A stretch of DNA of 64,000 bases. Origin: Paenibacillus durus (GTDB taxonomy: Bacteria; Bacillota; Bacilli; Paenibacillales; Paenibacillaceae). Made by a program: the position numbers and the translations under genes. The notes beneath the pieces are model-generated. The model saw only the letters and a program-made list of their open reading frames with translations, was not told where the DNA came from and ran no database searches. The DNA lies in contig NZ_CP009288.1 in NCBI RefSeq assembly GCF_000756615.1, positions 1,054,001 through 1,118,000 of the forward strand, given 5' to 3'. Below are positions 1-8,771 of this stretch, one piece after another; position 1 is the stretch's first letter; each line of letters opens with the position of its first letter.

Positions 1-2
1 AC

Positions 3-1100
3 ACAATTGAAGAAGCGCTTCATATGCACGGAGAAAGCATGAAGGGAGACAGCTTTCCGGGTGGTTCAAAATCTAAATTAGCGATTATTGAACGTGTTCC
101 ACTAGGAGTAATATTGGCCATTCCTCCATTCAACTACCCAGTAAACTTGGCTGCGGCAAAAGTAGCTCCAGCATTAATGGCAGGAAACGCTGTTATTTTC
201 AAACCTGCTACACAAGGGGCGATTAGCGGTATTAAAATGATCGAAGCTCTTCATAAGGCAGAACTTCCAAAAGGTCTTATTCATATCATGACAGGCCGGG
301 GTTCCGTCATTGGTGATTACCTAGTTGAGCATAAAGGAATTAACATGATTTCCTTTACAGGCGGAACCAACACAGGAACTCGTTTGGCGAAAAAAGCAGG
401 AATGATTCCACTTGTCCTTGAGTTGGGCGGAAAAGATCCTGGTATTGTGCGTGAAGATGCGGATTTGCAGGAAGCAGCCAAACATATCATCAGCGGTGCA
501 TTTTCATATTCGGGCCAACGCTGTACAGCAATTAAGCGTGTACTGGTACATGAAAACGTGGCGGACGAGCTTGTCAGAATTTTAAAAGAGGAAGTAGAAA
601 AATTGTCTGTAGGCTCTCCGGAGGACGGCAGTACAGTCGTTCCATTGATTGATGATCAATCTGCTGATTTTGTTCAAGCTTTAATTGACGATGCGCTAGA
701 AAAAGGTGCTGCAGTTGTAATAGGGAACAAGCGTGAGCATAATCTAATTTACCCTACGCTGCTTGATTATGTTACAGGTGAAATGCGCGTAGCTTGGGAA
801 GAGCCATTTGGACCTGTACTGCCGATTATCCGTGTATCATCTGATGAAGAAGCAATCCAAATTGCAAATGAATCCGAATTTGGTCTGCAAGCCAGTATCT
901 TTACAAAAGACATTAATAAAGCATTTGCGATTGCAGGTAAAATTGAAACAGGTTCCGTTCAAATTAATGGACGTACAGAACGCGGTCCGGATCATTTCCC
1001 CTTTATCGGTGTGAAAGGGTCTGGTATGGGGGCACAAGGAATCCGTAAGAGCCTTGAGTCGATGACACGTGAAAAAGTGACAGTTTTAAACCTGTACTAA
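3..1100 (+). CDS. gapN: NADP-dependent glyceraldehyde-3-phosphate dehydrogenase (GapN), 5' end cut by window
   Basis: The reading frame is open from base 3, so the true start lies before the window. The protein belongs to the aldehyde dehydrogenase superfamily. It shows the general-base motif LELGGKDPG and the catalytic cysteine in SGQRCTAIKR, followed by the EEPFGPVLP cofactor-site motif. FSYSGQRCTAIKRVLV and the C-terminal NGRTERGPDHFPF...GVKGSG stretch are characteristic of non-phosphorylating GapN, which oxidises glyceraldehyde-3-phosphate straight to 3-phosphoglycerate with NADP in the cytoplasm, bypassing ATP formation. About 120 N-terminal residues are missing compared with the roughly 475-residue family. 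It is followed after 100 bases by an unrelated SDR gene. A generic aldehyde dehydrogenase is the alternative but less likely. Confidence 0.88.
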   Translation, partial: TIEEALHMHGESMKGDSFPGGSKSKLAIIERVPLGVILAIPPFNYPVNLAAAKVAPALMAGNAVIFKPATQGAISGIKMIEALHKAELPKGLIHIMTGRGSVIGDYLVEHKGINMISFTGGTNTGTRLAKKAGMIPLVLELGGKDPGIVREDADLQEAAKHIISGAFSYSGQRCTAIKRVLVHENVADELVRILKEEVEKLSVGSPEDGSTVVPLIDDQSADFVQALIDDALEKGAAVVIGNKREHNLIYPTLLDYVTGEMRVAWEEPFGPVLPIIRVSSDEEAIQIANESEFGLQASIFTKDINKAFAIAGKIETGSVQINGRTERGPDHFPFIGVKGSGMGAQGIRKSLESMTREKVTVLNLY

Positions 1101-1202
1101 GGCATGCAGAGGAGGGATCTATCGTTTTTGCAGTTGAAACTGTGGCGGACGATCCAACTCATCAATATCCGTAAGCAATAAAACAAAAGGATGGGATTTA
1201 AT

Positions 1203-2048
1203 ATGACTAATCAGAAAGTTTGGTTCATTACCGGGGCGGCAAGAGGCATTGGTTTGGAAATTCTCAAGGCTGTGTTGGAAACCGGGGATAACGTAGTTGC
1301 GACAGTCCGGAAATCGGCAGACTCTTTAGCCGATCAATTAGGAAACCCGGAGAATCTTCAAGTTGTTCTGCTGGATATTACCGATGAGCAACAGGCGGTT
1401 TCGGCTGCGAATCAAGCCATTGAGAAGTTTGGCAAAATTGATGTCCTTGTGAATAATGCAGGATATGGGCTTCTGAGTGCGGTTGAAGAAGCCACTGCGG
1501 ATGAGGTGCGGAACAACTTCGAAACGAACGTCTTCGGCTTGTTGAATGTGACCCGGGCGGTCCTGCCTCACATGCGTCACAAGCGTTCCGGACACATCAT
1601 CAATATCTCGTCCGTTGGAGGATTGAGCGGATATATCGGATGGGGCGTATACGGTTCAACCAAGTTCGCCGTTGAAGGATTGACGGAGGCCCTTGCGTTG
1701 GAATTGGCTCCGCTTGGAATTCATGCAACCGTAGTAGCCCCGGGCTTCTTCCGTACGGAATTTCTGGATACTTCGTCGCTGACGCGGTCAGGTAACATCA
1801 TTCCGGATTATGAGGAAACGGTGGGAGAAATAAGAAAAATTGCGACCCAGGCAAATAAGAAACAGCCGGGCGATCCCGTCAAGTTGGCCAAGGCAATCGT
1901 GCAGGTCGCAAACGCGGAGAAGCCGCCGGTCCACTTGCCACTTGGCAAGGATTCGCTGCAAAGATACCGGGAAAAGACGGCAAATTTTGAAAAGGATATT
2001 GAAGCTTGGCATGACGTGATTACAGGCACAGACCATGATGATGTCTAA
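1203..2048 (+). CDS. Classical short-chain dehydrogenase/reductase
   Basis: Classical SDR of about 281 residues with the Rossmann motif TGAARGIG near the N-terminus, the NNAGYG structural motif, the catalytic Ser in NISSVGG and the YxxxK pair in YGSTK. It should be a soluble NAD(P)-dependent oxidoreductase; the substrate cannot be read from sequence. I chose ATG 1203 because AAAAGGA at 1184-1191 is about 11 bases away; an in-frame ATG at 1191 overlaps that site. A clear terminator follows at 2075-2104, so it is probably transcribed alone. The AraC-type regulator just downstream on the same strand is a candidate controller, by position only. Confidence 0.88.
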   Translation: MTNQKVWFITGAARGIGLEILKAVLETGDNVVATVRKSADSLADQLGNPENLQVVLLDITDEQQAVSAANQAIEKFGKIDVLVNNAGYGLLSAVEEATADEVRNNFETNVFGLLNVTRAVLPHMRHKRSGHIINISSVGGLSGYIGWGVYGSTKFAVEGLTEALALELAPLGIHATVVAPGFFRTEFLDTSSLTRSGNIIPDYEETVGEIRKIATQANKKQPGDPVKLAKAIVQVANAEKPPVHLPLGKDSLQRYREKTANFEKDIEAWHDVITGTDHDDV

Positions 2049-2074
2049 TTTCAAAGTCGAATAAGATTCAATTG

Positions 2075-2104
2075 AACCGGGGGCGTTTGCACTCCGGTTT
2101 TTTT
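2075..2104 (+). terminator. Rho-independent terminator of the SDR gene
   Basis: AACCGGGG pairs with CTCCGGTT (one G-T pair) around an 11-base loop, followed directly by seven T. Confidence 0.75.
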
Positions 2105-2230
2105 AGTTCCACATGTTGTACGCCAAGGTGGATTTTTTGTTATGATGAAGATAATCTTCGCTGTATTTACATAAGCATTTGCAAAATGCTCACATGACTG
2201 TTTGGATCTCTTTTATAGGAGGAAGTACAG

Positions 2231-3139
2231 ATGTTTTTGCAAACCGCAAAAGTAGCAAAGGTTCCTCACGATCTGGCTAGAGAACCGTATAATCAAGGGA
2301 TCTTGAAGATGAAAGGGCTATCCGTTGTTGAGTCTTGTACCTTTACAAAAGGTTTAAAGGGAACGATGTTTTTGGAGGACCATCTGCTTTTGTTTGTACT
2401 GGATGGAAGCTACACGGTAAGATTCGGCAGTCAGGAATATATCGTACGGAAGAATGAAATGGTCCTGCTGCAGAAATCGATCGTGATTGAATATGAGAAA
2501 TCGGGAGAAGAAGGTTCTGGCTATGTTTTGGACTATATGATGTTCTTTCTTAAAGAAGAGCTGCTCACCGAATTTATCAAAATGGCAGATCTCGAAAGTA
2601 ACCATCCATCAGCGTTAGTACCCGTATCTGTCAAAGCGGTCAATGAACGATTAATTAATTACATCTATTCAATGAAACCGTATTTCAAGGAAACCGATAA
2701 CATCAGGGATGGATTGATTAAAGTAAAATTGTTGGAATTATTGTTTGATGTTGCGGATGCTGACGAACAGTTTTTATACCAGTTTTTACAGCTCAAACGT
2801 ACAAAGAGGAAGAGCATAACCGAGGTGGTGGAGGAGAATATAACCAACCCTGTTTCGCTAAATGATCTTGCTTACCTGTCAGGCAGAAGTTTGTCAGCTT
2901 TCAAACGAGATTTCCAAGCGATCTACAATACATCACCGTTACGATGGATCCGTAGTCGCCGGTTGGATATCGCGAAAGAGATGCTGCTTCTTACCTCTTT
3001 ATCCGTTACGGATGTTTGTTTTTCAACTGGATTTGAGAGCGTGGCTCATTTTTCCAAGGTGTTTAAAGAGAGGTTTGGCGTGGCTCCATCCACATGCAAG
3101 CAGCCCCTGCAAAAGCCCAATCAGGAGCCTACCCCTTGA
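2231..3139 (+). CDS. AraC family transcriptional regulator
   Basis: 302 residues with a cupin-like N-terminal sensing half and a C-terminal AraC double helix-turn-helix of about 95 residues. The second HTH has the family signature: VTDVCFSTGFESVAHFSKVF followed by the FG-x-APS ending. The start ATG has a strong AGGAGGA site seven bases upstream. The order of sensor then HTH and the length are ordinary for the family. It could regulate the preceding SDR or itself; no operator could be recognised. It is cytoplasmic and DNA-binding; the ligand is unknown. Confidence 0.9.
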   Translation: MFLQTAKVAKVPHDLAREPYNQGILKMKGLSVVESCTFTKGLKGTMFLEDHLLLFVLDGSYTVRFGSQEYIVRKNEMVLLQKSIVIEYEKSGEEGSGYVLDYMMFFLKEELLTEFIKMADLESNHPSALVPVSVKAVNERLINYIYSMKPYFKETDNIRDGLIKVKLLELLFDVADADEQFLYQFLQLKRTKRKSITEVVEENITNPVSLNDLAYLSGRSLSAFKRDFQAIYNTSPLRWIRSRRLDIAKEMLLLTSLSVTDVCFSTGFESVAHFSKVFKERFGVAPSTCKQPLQKPNQEPTP

Positions 3140-3206
3140 AATGCTCCTACCAAGTCTATCCTCTCAGTGTACATGCATGACTTGATACGAATGGCAGGAG
3201 ATAAAT

Positions 3207-3434
3207 ATGCAAAAAGATGTATTTGTGCATCCATACCTGGAAAGATTGAAGCTGCACGATAATTTACTTCCTGATATAAGCGCTCTTCGGAGGATTCATA
3301 AGCAGCACTTGCTTAACATCCCCTTTGAAAGGGAGATAAGCCTTGAGATAACTGGGCAAACCGGCGATCCATTGTTGGAGTTGACTTTTACGCTGAGGGA
3401 GGAGAGGAACTGTCGCCACGCGAATCGGCTATGA
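3207..3434 (+). pseudogene. Truncated arylamine N-acetyltransferase copy (N-terminal fragment)
   Basis: The first about 41 residues, from MQKDVFV through NIPFE, match the start of the fuller copy at 9711-10470 almost residue for residue, and the DNA match extends slightly upstream through GATAAAT. After PFE the identity stops abruptly and 34 unrelated residues follow to a stop. The catalytic Cys, His and Asp of the NAT family all lie beyond the break, so no enzyme can be made. It has an AGGAGA site and an ATG start, so a short peptide might still be translated. It is the remains of a duplication or of recombination between repeats. Confidence 0.75.
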
Positions 3435-3595
3435 TTTAAGAACCGATAAACGGCGTCTTTGCCGGGAAACGATTCTGCTTTATCACTTTCGAGCAACCGA
3501 AACCAGTTCTTCTGATGAAACAACAGGACGAATACGAGTTGGAACAGATAGGCTGCGGTATAGCCAAATTTTTTATTGATTTTCCCGTTTCATAA
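3347..3595 (+). pseudogene. Unidentified degraded reading frame joined to the NAT fragment
   Basis: In a frame shifted from the NAT fragment, 83 codons read well as protein except for one internal TAA at 3437-3439. The piece before the stop includes VGVDFYAEGGEELSPRES; the piece after includes FAGKRFCFITFEQPKP and IGCGIAKFFIDFPVS before a final TAA. The composition is protein-like, unlike the NAT-frame tail over the same DNA. I do not recognise the family. It is most simply the 3' part of a gene whose front was lost when the NAT fragment was joined to it. Confidence 0.4.
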
Positions 3596-3915
3596 TTATT
3601 ATAGCACGCTCAGTTCTTTGAAGGCAGGTTATTTCTTGGGGGAGTTGATTGCACACAATCACTATATCAAACAGAAGCGGTGTTTTCTATTTTGTAAAGC
3701 ATCTTATTTTATCAGCCGATTTGCTTCTTCCACCAAGGGTTTACGCTTATTTTGGCTCTGCGAAGTTTGAGTTTGTATTTATAATTCAGTTAAACATTTA
3801 CACATGGAAAAAATAGGTATAGATTATAGACGGGAGTAAAAAATAAGGTAATTGTTGGAGGTGAAAAGGCTCGCCAGTTTTGCTCTCAAAATAATAAAAA
3901 TAGGAGAGAAAGAAA
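3596..3915. other. AT-rich intergenic stretch with a weak candidate promoter
   Basis: No convincing gene. TTTACA at 3797-3802 and TAGATT at 3820-3825, 17 bases apart, could form a promoter for the secreted protein at 3916. Nothing else stands out. Confidence 0.3.
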
Positions 3916-5247
3916 ATGAAGCAATCCGTTATGAAAAAAATGACCGTTTTTTTCATCGCAATTTCCATGCTAAGTGTATCTTTCCTGGGCACCGCATCCG
4001 CTTCGACCGCACCCGCTTCGGCACCCATTCGGAATATTATGAACGGGAACTTTGAAACGGGGGACTTTACCTTCTGGACCGTAACCGGAAACGCCTTTTC
4101 GGTCGTCAGCGACACGAATTGGGGCTGGGGCGGGGATTTCAACCAAAAAGGCAAATACCATGTTTGGGGTTACAAAAATGCCGGAGATGCGGGAACAGGA
4201 ACGCTGCAATCCAAAGGCTTCACCATATGGGGCGGCAAATATATAGACTTCCTGATCAGCGGCGGCAACGATTTGGACAACCTGTATGTAGCCCTGGTAG
4301 ATGGAACCAACGGCCAAATTCTGGCGAAGGCTACCGGCAACAACGACGAATCCTACCGCAGGGTGATTTTTGATGTCACTCCCTTTCAATACAAAAGCGT
4401 CTACTTTAAAATCGTAGATAATTCCACAACTCCCTGGGGGCATATCAATGTGGACGATATCCATACGACCGCAGATACCCCTTTCTCGGATTCCTACAGC
4501 ACGCTGCCGAACCATGATTTTGAAGACGGGAATTTGAATGGGTGGATCGTGAACAGCGGTAACGCGTTCAGCGCGGAAGATGTGACTTCCGACAGCACTT
4601 ATTGGGATGGACAACCCTTCAACCAAAGCGGGACTTATCATTTATGGAGCTATAAAGTCGGCGGAGACGCGGATACCGGCGTTATGCAATCCAACTTCTT
4701 CAGAATCGGCGGTCAAGGTAAAATCGATTTCCTGATCTCCGGAGGAAATGATATCAATAACGAGTATGTGGCGTTGGTAAGAGGTTCCGACGGAAAAGAA
4801 TTGTTTAAAGCGACCGGGTCCAATTCGGAACAATACACCCGCGTCTCTTGGGACGCCTCGGTCTATGGCGGCGACTATGTATACGTGAAAATCGTAGATA
4901 AAGCGACAGGCGACTGGGGCCATATTAACCTGGATGATCTGAATGTACAGGCAGTAAACTATTCTGTTAAAAACGATATTACCCCTCCGACGGCGCCAAC
5001 GAATCTTGTGGTCACCAATAGGACCAGCACAAGCGTGACCGTCTCCTGGACAGCTTCAACGGACAACATCGGCGTAACTGGCTACAACTTTAAAAACAAC
5101 GGCTCTTCTACTCCTACCTACAGCACTGAAACAAGCCGTACGTTCAACGGCATGAGTCCGGGGGGTACGTATAACATCTCGGTCAGCGCAATCGATGCGG
5201 CCGGCAACGAATCCGCAGATAGCAACACGGTCGTCGTTCAGAACTAG
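3916..5247 (+). CDS. Secreted protein with two repeated beta-sandwich modules and a fibronectin type III domain
   Basis: 443 residues. A typical Sec signal peptide (two Lys, a hydrophobic core, cleavage probably after TASAS) opens the protein. Two homologous modules follow at about 36-187 and 193-345. They share NFETGDFTFW / DFEDGNLNGW, an FNQ-x-G-x-YH-W core, DFLISGGND and a WGHIN-x-DD end. Such modules occur as ligand- or carbohydrate-binding units in extracellular glycosidases. A FN3 domain (about 350-443, starting PPTAPTNL) ends the protein. No catalytic domain is visible, so it is probably an extracellular binding protein. AGGAGAG lies eight bases before the ATG. A weak hairpin follows at 5269-5304. 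Confidence 0.75.
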   Translation: MKQSVMKKMTVFFIAISMLSVSFLGTASASTAPASAPIRNIMNGNFETGDFTFWTVTGNAFSVVSDTNWGWGGDFNQKGKYHVWGYKNAGDAGTGTLQSKGFTIWGGKYIDFLISGGNDLDNLYVALVDGTNGQILAKATGNNDESYRRVIFDVTPFQYKSVYFKIVDNSTTPWGHINVDDIHTTADTPFSDSYSTLPNHDFEDGNLNGWIVNSGNAFSAEDVTSDSTYWDGQPFNQSGTYHLWSYKVGGDADTGVMQSNFFRIGGQGKIDFLISGGNDINNEYVALVRGSDGKELFKATGSNSEQYTRVSWDASVYGGDYVYVKIVDKATGDWGHINLDDLNVQAVNYSVKNDITPPTAPTNLVVTNRTSTSVTVSWTASTDNIGVTGYNFKNNGSSTPTYSTETSRTFNGMSPGGTYNISVSAIDAAGNESADSNTVVVQN

Positions 5248-5268
5248 CCTAAACTCTACTCTATAAAA

Positions 5269-5304
5269 CGGGAAGCTCAAACGCGCAGAGGCGTTGGGTT
5301 TCCC
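5269..5304 (+). terminator. Possible terminator of the secreted protein gene
   Basis: GGGAAGCTCAAACGC pairs imperfectly with GCGTTGGGTTTCCC around a short loop. Only a short, interrupted T tract follows, so it may be weak. Confidence 0.4.
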
Positions 5305-5333
5305 TGATTTTCCCAGACATGCTGGATGACGGA

Positions 5334-5625
5334 TTAGCTCTGCGAATGATTAACGCTATCCTGTGTATCTCGAAAGAGTTTTTCAAGTTTCATGTCCAGG
5401 AAAACCGAATCTCTTCCAATTATTTCCTCAGACATCAAACCGTTTAGAATCGAGCAGGAACTTGTGCATACTTTTTCCAACAGATACCTTAGATAGTATT
5501 CTTATATAGTAACGGTCCACCCTGCTCGATTCGGACAGCTGTTCCTTTGTAAGGCGCTTTACCTTTCTAATTTTGCGTAACGCCCGGCCAAAAGCAAGCA
5601 ATTCCGTTTTCTTTTCCTCGTGCAA
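5334..5625 (-). pseudogene. Frameshifted XRE-family helix-turn-helix regulator
   Basis: Translation from the TTG at 5625 has an AAAAAGGAG site eight bases before it and gives a recognisable XRE helix-turn-helix: FGRALRKIRKVKRLTKEQLSE then SSRVDRYYI. After YYI the frame runs to a stop at 5428 with unrelated residues. The +1 frame continues from the same point as EYYLRYLLEKV...SILNGLMSEEIIGRDSVF...KLEKLFRDTQDSVNHSQS and stops at 5334. That looks like the natural C-terminus of a protein of about 97 residues. One base lost or gained near TATATAAGAA (about 5505-5515) explains both. The product, if intact, would be a small repressor; an inverted repeat at 5722-5735 is a likely operator. Confidence 0.65.
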
Positions 5626-5673
5626 AGCGCGAACTCCTTTTTTGTGACGTTGTTACCCTCATCATAAGGAGTA

Positions 5674-5735
5674 TTGACACATTTTTCTGTAGGCTATTGC
5701 CAACATTTTTCTGATAAAATATTGTCTATAGACAA
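5674..5735. promoter_or_regulatory. Divergent control region with perfect palindrome and direct repeat
   Basis: TTGTCTATAGACAA at 5722-5735 is a perfect 14-base palindrome, a typical operator size for a small XRE repressor. ACATTTTTCTG occurs twice, at 5679-5689 and 5703-5713, 24 bases apart. TTGACA (5674-5679) and TTGCCA (5697-5702) are possible -35 elements for the rightward gene. The region separates the XRE relic and the small gene at 5765. Confidence 0.5.
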
Positions 5736-5764
5736 CAAAAAAATCCCGATATGGGGATGGTTAG

Positions 5765-6026
5765 GTGAAAGAAATCCAGGCTTTTTATGAAAATCTTATC
5801 CTCGAAGAAGATGAACTGGTTGCAAAAGTCCGCCTGTGGGAAGATTGTCAGTGGACTCTTTTCCAATTCTTTGGTCAACAGGGAGAAGCCGGGCGGGGGA
5901 ATTAGTGAGGAAATCCTTACTGCCATCCACATTATTGAACAAGATTTGCGTACAGAGCTACTGCATCTGAGAATGGAGAAAAGTCTACTGGCAGGAAAAA
6001 TGTCTGGAGGATTCTACTTAATGTGA
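5765..6026 (+). pseudogene. Small unknown protein gene with a frameshift in a G run
   Basis: From GTG 5765 the frame reads VKEIQAFYENLILEEDELVA then KVRLWEDCQWTLFQFFGQQGEAGRG and stops at TAG. One extra base in the five-G run at 5895-5899 separates this from the next frame, which continues ISEEILTAIHIIEQDLRTEL and ends KMSGGFYLM at 6026. Joined, the protein is about 86 residues, acidic at the front and with a helical end. I do not recognise the family. It is divergent from the XRE relic and shares its control region, so the two may have been a regulator and target. A sequencing error in the homopolymer would make it a normal gene. Confidence 0.5.
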
Positions 6027-6122
6027 CGTAAACCCTTTAAAGTATATAAAGACTGTTAAAATTTGTTGTTTAGCTCAAGCATAAGAACTATACTTTGGAG
6101 TATGTGAAGGGGGATGAACAAC

Positions 6123-6533
6123 ATGGAGTTAAAAATTATCGAACGCCCCCCAACTGTTGTGGAACATAAAACTTTATGGGAAGCGGTTGGATGGGGAAAA
6201 GTTAATATAGAAATGACTGAACAGTCCATTGCTAATTCAGTCTATGGCGTAGTTGCAATAAGTGATGGAAACGTAATCGGTATGGGACGGATAGTTGGCG
6301 ATGGAGCAATGTACTATTATATCCAAGATGTAGCTGTATTGCCTGAGCATCAAAATAGGGGAATAGGCAAGAAAATTATCGACAAGCTGCTGAACTATAT
6401 CAATGTTAATTGTGCTGGAGCTGCTTTTGTCGGTCTATTCGCATCACACGGAAAAGATAAATTTTATGAAAAATTCGGATTCAAAGACCATTCGCCCGGA
6501 ATGACCGGGATGTTCATGGTATTGGACGAATAG
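6123..6533 (+). CDS. GNAT family N-acetyltransferase
   Basis: About 136 residues of the GCN5-related acetyltransferase fold. The acetyl-CoA-binding motif A is clear in VAVLPEHQNRGIGKKI, and motif B in FVGLFASHGKDKFYEKFGF. It acetylates an amine on an unknown small molecule or protein in the cytoplasm. I prefer ATG 6123 because GGGGG at 6109-6113 is nine bases away; ATG 6114 touches the purine run. A terminator follows at 6591-6616. Confidence 0.88.
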   Translation: MELKIIERPPTVVEHKTLWEAVGWGKVNIEMTEQSIANSVYGVVAISDGNVIGMGRIVGDGAMYYYIQDVAVLPEHQNRGIGKKIIDKLLNYINVNCAGAAFVGLFASHGKDKFYEKFGFKDHSPGMTGMFMVLDE

Positions 6534-6590
6534 TTGTCATGGAAATAAGCACAAGGCGGGTATGATAAGTCACCCTTCAAATTGAGCAGA

Positions 6591-6616
6591 GAGAGGGACA
6601 AAGTTCCCTCTTTTTT
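6591..6616 (+). terminator. Rho-independent terminator after the GNAT gene
   Basis: AGAGGGA and TCCCTCT form a short stem followed by six T. Confidence 0.75.
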
Positions 6617-6697
6617 ATGTCAAGGTAATGGTATTGACTGGCCTGATGGAAAAATTCATAATGTTGTTCCTGAACACATTTGATTCGGAGGTGTTTT

Positions 6698-7486
6698 ATG
6701 AATAAAAGCTTGCTAGACCCAAGAACCCACCCGGATTGGTTACGCCCTCATTCTATTGAATGGTATGCGCAGCTTGGGAAAATGAAAGGACAGTATTCTT
6801 ATCCGTGGAGCTCCACAATATCCCAACCGAATGGTGAAACCATATTTACAGAAAAAGTATCACAGGTGGTTCGGAATAAAAAAGTGTTAGACATCGGATG
6901 TGGACATGGAGAGTTCACCATCCATTGGAGTCCACTAGTTAAACAAATCATTGGTTTGGATATTACAAATGATTTCATTCAAACGGGGAATGAAGCTAGC
7001 CCATCAAATGTGACCTTTATTACAGGAAATTCAAAAAACAGGCTGCCATTCAAGTCAGAGGAATTTGATGCTGCATATAACCGTAGAGGCCCGACTTCTT
7101 CTTATCTGGATGTTAGACGAGTGGTTAAAAAAGGAGGTCAGATTCTCGGATTACATCCCGGTGATGGTATGACGGCAGAACTCTCTGAGTGGTTCCCAAA
7201 CTTGTTTGAGCCGATTTCAAGTGAAACTTTCGTATTAGACAATCTCAAACAAAGACTTAAACAAGGTGGCTTGGTACATGCTGAGATTGAATCAGTGAGG
7301 GGTATTGAATACTTGCATGAGCCAATTGATGTTATTAAGATGCGTTGTTTTGGCCAGACGCCCTCTATTCACGAATGGGTTATAGAGAACTGCCTTTCCG
7401 AAGTTGAGCGAATATTTAAAATGAACGCTACAACAAATGGCTTACCTATAGCATTTGAACGCTATCTAGTACATGTGACGGTCTAA
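6698..7486 (+). CDS. Class I SAM-dependent methyltransferase
   Basis: 262 residues with the SAM-binding motif I VLDIGCGHGEFTIHW near residue 62, an acidic strand 2 end (IGLDIT) and a central GNSKNRLPFKSEEFDAAY corresponding to motifs II/III. The substrate is unknown. The family is often annotated as Methyltransf_11/25 small-molecule methyltransferases. The start is ATG 6698, preceded by CGGAGG at seven bases; in-frame codons upstream lack a site. It ends six bases before the remnant of a histidine phosphatase on the other strand. Confidence 0.85.
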   Translation: MNKSLLDPRTHPDWLRPHSIEWYAQLGKMKGQYSYPWSSTISQPNGETIFTEKVSQVVRNKKVLDIGCGHGEFTIHWSPLVKQIIGLDITNDFIQTGNEASPSNVTFITGNSKNRLPFKSEEFDAAYNRRGPTSSYLDVRRVVKKGGQILGLHPGDGMTAELSEWFPNLFEPISSETFVLDNLKQRLKQGGLVHAEIESVRGIEYLHEPIDVIKMRCFGQTPSIHEWVIENCLSEVERIFKMNATTNGLPIAFERYLVHVTV

Positions 7487-7491
7487 ATATA

Positions 7492-7775
7492 TTAACTCCT
7501 GTCCCATATGCGTTTTACTTCAATAAGCCTCAGATTATCAAAACTTAACTTGTATATATCAGGCATATCTAACTGCTTCACATTAAAACCATGATATTGC
7601 CATGTGTCCCGATTGCTATATTTTTGCCTTCGTATCGTTCAAATACATCTTCGAGTGCCCGAACGCCTCTTTTTTGGGCAACCATGTTGGATTCTCCACC
7701 CTCCCAAGAAAAAGAATCATCCTCCCATACCTTTGCTATAGCATTTTCAAAGTCATCGACAGGATTTTCAGCTAT
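7492..7775 (-). pseudogene. Histidine phosphatase (phosphoglycerate mutase-like) remnant
   Basis: Reading the minus strand gives AENPVDDFENAIAKVWEDDS, then GGESNMVAQKRGV and RYEGKNIAIGTHGNIMVLM followed by a stop. THGN with the preceding GESN is the second half of the histidine phosphatase active site. A second frame picks up KQLDMPDIYKLSFDN and ends LIEVKRIWDRS with TAA at 7492, the usual C-terminus of the family. The N-terminal RHG motif is missing, a stop (TAG) precedes the fragment, and about 15-20 residues between the two pieces are gone. It is therefore a decayed gene with a 5' truncation and an internal deletion. Confidence 0.65.
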
Positions 7776-7933
7776 CTAAGTTGAATTAAAGTTTTTAGAA
7801 AAGTATGGCAAGGACCAGCTTGTCGAATAAGAAAATAAAATAACACGGACAAGCAGGCCCGTTCTGATAGGAGTTAATCTCCCTCTTTCCATTTTTCCGA
7901 TTATTTTCCATAATGGTAATTGGAGGGGATAAT

Positions 7934-8668
7934 ATGGACGTACAAAAGGAGCCAATTAAGCTCAAAGCGACCGATAAACGAGTTCAACCTTGCGGTGAGG
8001 GGGATTCTCCAAAAGTTAATGATTCATGGCTTCATCTAGAAGTTGCCGAAGAGGAAAATTTCAACAAGAAAGTACATGCGCTCATCCGATCAATCGCGAG
8101 CAAGCAGGACTTTCCATCCGTAAATAACTTCTATGCGGAATCTGTTCATTGCCGAACTAATCTCGCCAAATATTTTAATGCACTGTTTTGGTCGAAGCCG
8201 AAGGTTATTTTTATCGGAGAAGCCCCGGGAGTACGTGGCTGTGCGTTGACTGGCACTCCGTTTACATCTGAACGTATTCTCCGTGGGGGTCGCTTAAACC
8301 GTCATTTTCCTAGGACTAGCTTTTATGTTGAAGGAAATTCGTATGAGGGGTCGGCACATTACTTTTGGGAGACTATCGACTTGATGACAGCCCCACCAGT
8401 CTTGTGGAACGTATTCCCACTCCATCCCTATAAAATAGTTCAGGGTGTAATGAAAAACCGTACTCCAAAGAGCGCAGAAAAGAAGTGGGGCCGTGAGATC
8501 CTGCAACAAGTAATGGATTTATTCCCCAATGTACAGGTTGTATCAGTAGGTAACAATGCCAAAGATGCCTGTGCAACCTTGGGTATCATCACTACAGGTC
8601 ATATTATCCATCCAGCCTATCATGCCAATGAATTTCGGGAACAAATGCGGAGTTTCATAACGGGGTAG
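7934..8668 (+). CDS. Uracil-DNA glycosylase superfamily protein
   Basis: 244 residues. FIGEAPGVRGCALTGTPF matches the water-activating loop of the uracil-DNA glycosylase superfamily (GEAPG, as in families 4 and 5). HPAYHANEFREQ near the C-terminus is the HP-x(5)-N-type loop in a variant form. The role would be base-excision repair or DNA damage recognition; the non-canonical loops mean that uracil excision is not certain. The start is ATG 7934 with GGAGGGG seven bases upstream; an in-frame ATG at 7913 has no site. Confidence 0.75.
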   Translation: MDVQKEPIKLKATDKRVQPCGEGDSPKVNDSWLHLEVAEEENFNKKVHALIRSIASKQDFPSVNNFYAESVHCRTNLAKYFNALFWSKPKVIFIGEAPGVRGCALTGTPFTSERILRGGRLNRHFPRTSFYVEGNSYEGSAHYFWETIDLMTAPPVLWNVFPLHPYKIVQGVMKNRTPKSAEKKWGREILQQVMDLFPNVQVVSVGNNAKDACATLGIITTGHIIHPAYHANEFREQMRSFITG

Positions 8669-8771
8669 GCATTATTAGTAGATAGCGTAATAAAACAACC
8701 AGGTTTTTATTGGTAGCCTTGGTGAAGTGTAACTTATGGGAGAAGGGCAACAAATAAGGGAGGATTGTCAA

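Noticed and set aside
1103..1174. Short open tail reading EEGSIVFAVETVADDPTHQYP between gapN and the SDR gene
   Set aside because: Only about 22 codons with no start; it may be a relic but cannot be supported as a feature.
7491..7878. Inverted 10-mers ATTAACTCCT and AGGAGTTAAT bracketing the phosphatase relic as a mobile element
   Set aside because: Too short and without transposase or target duplication; likely chance.
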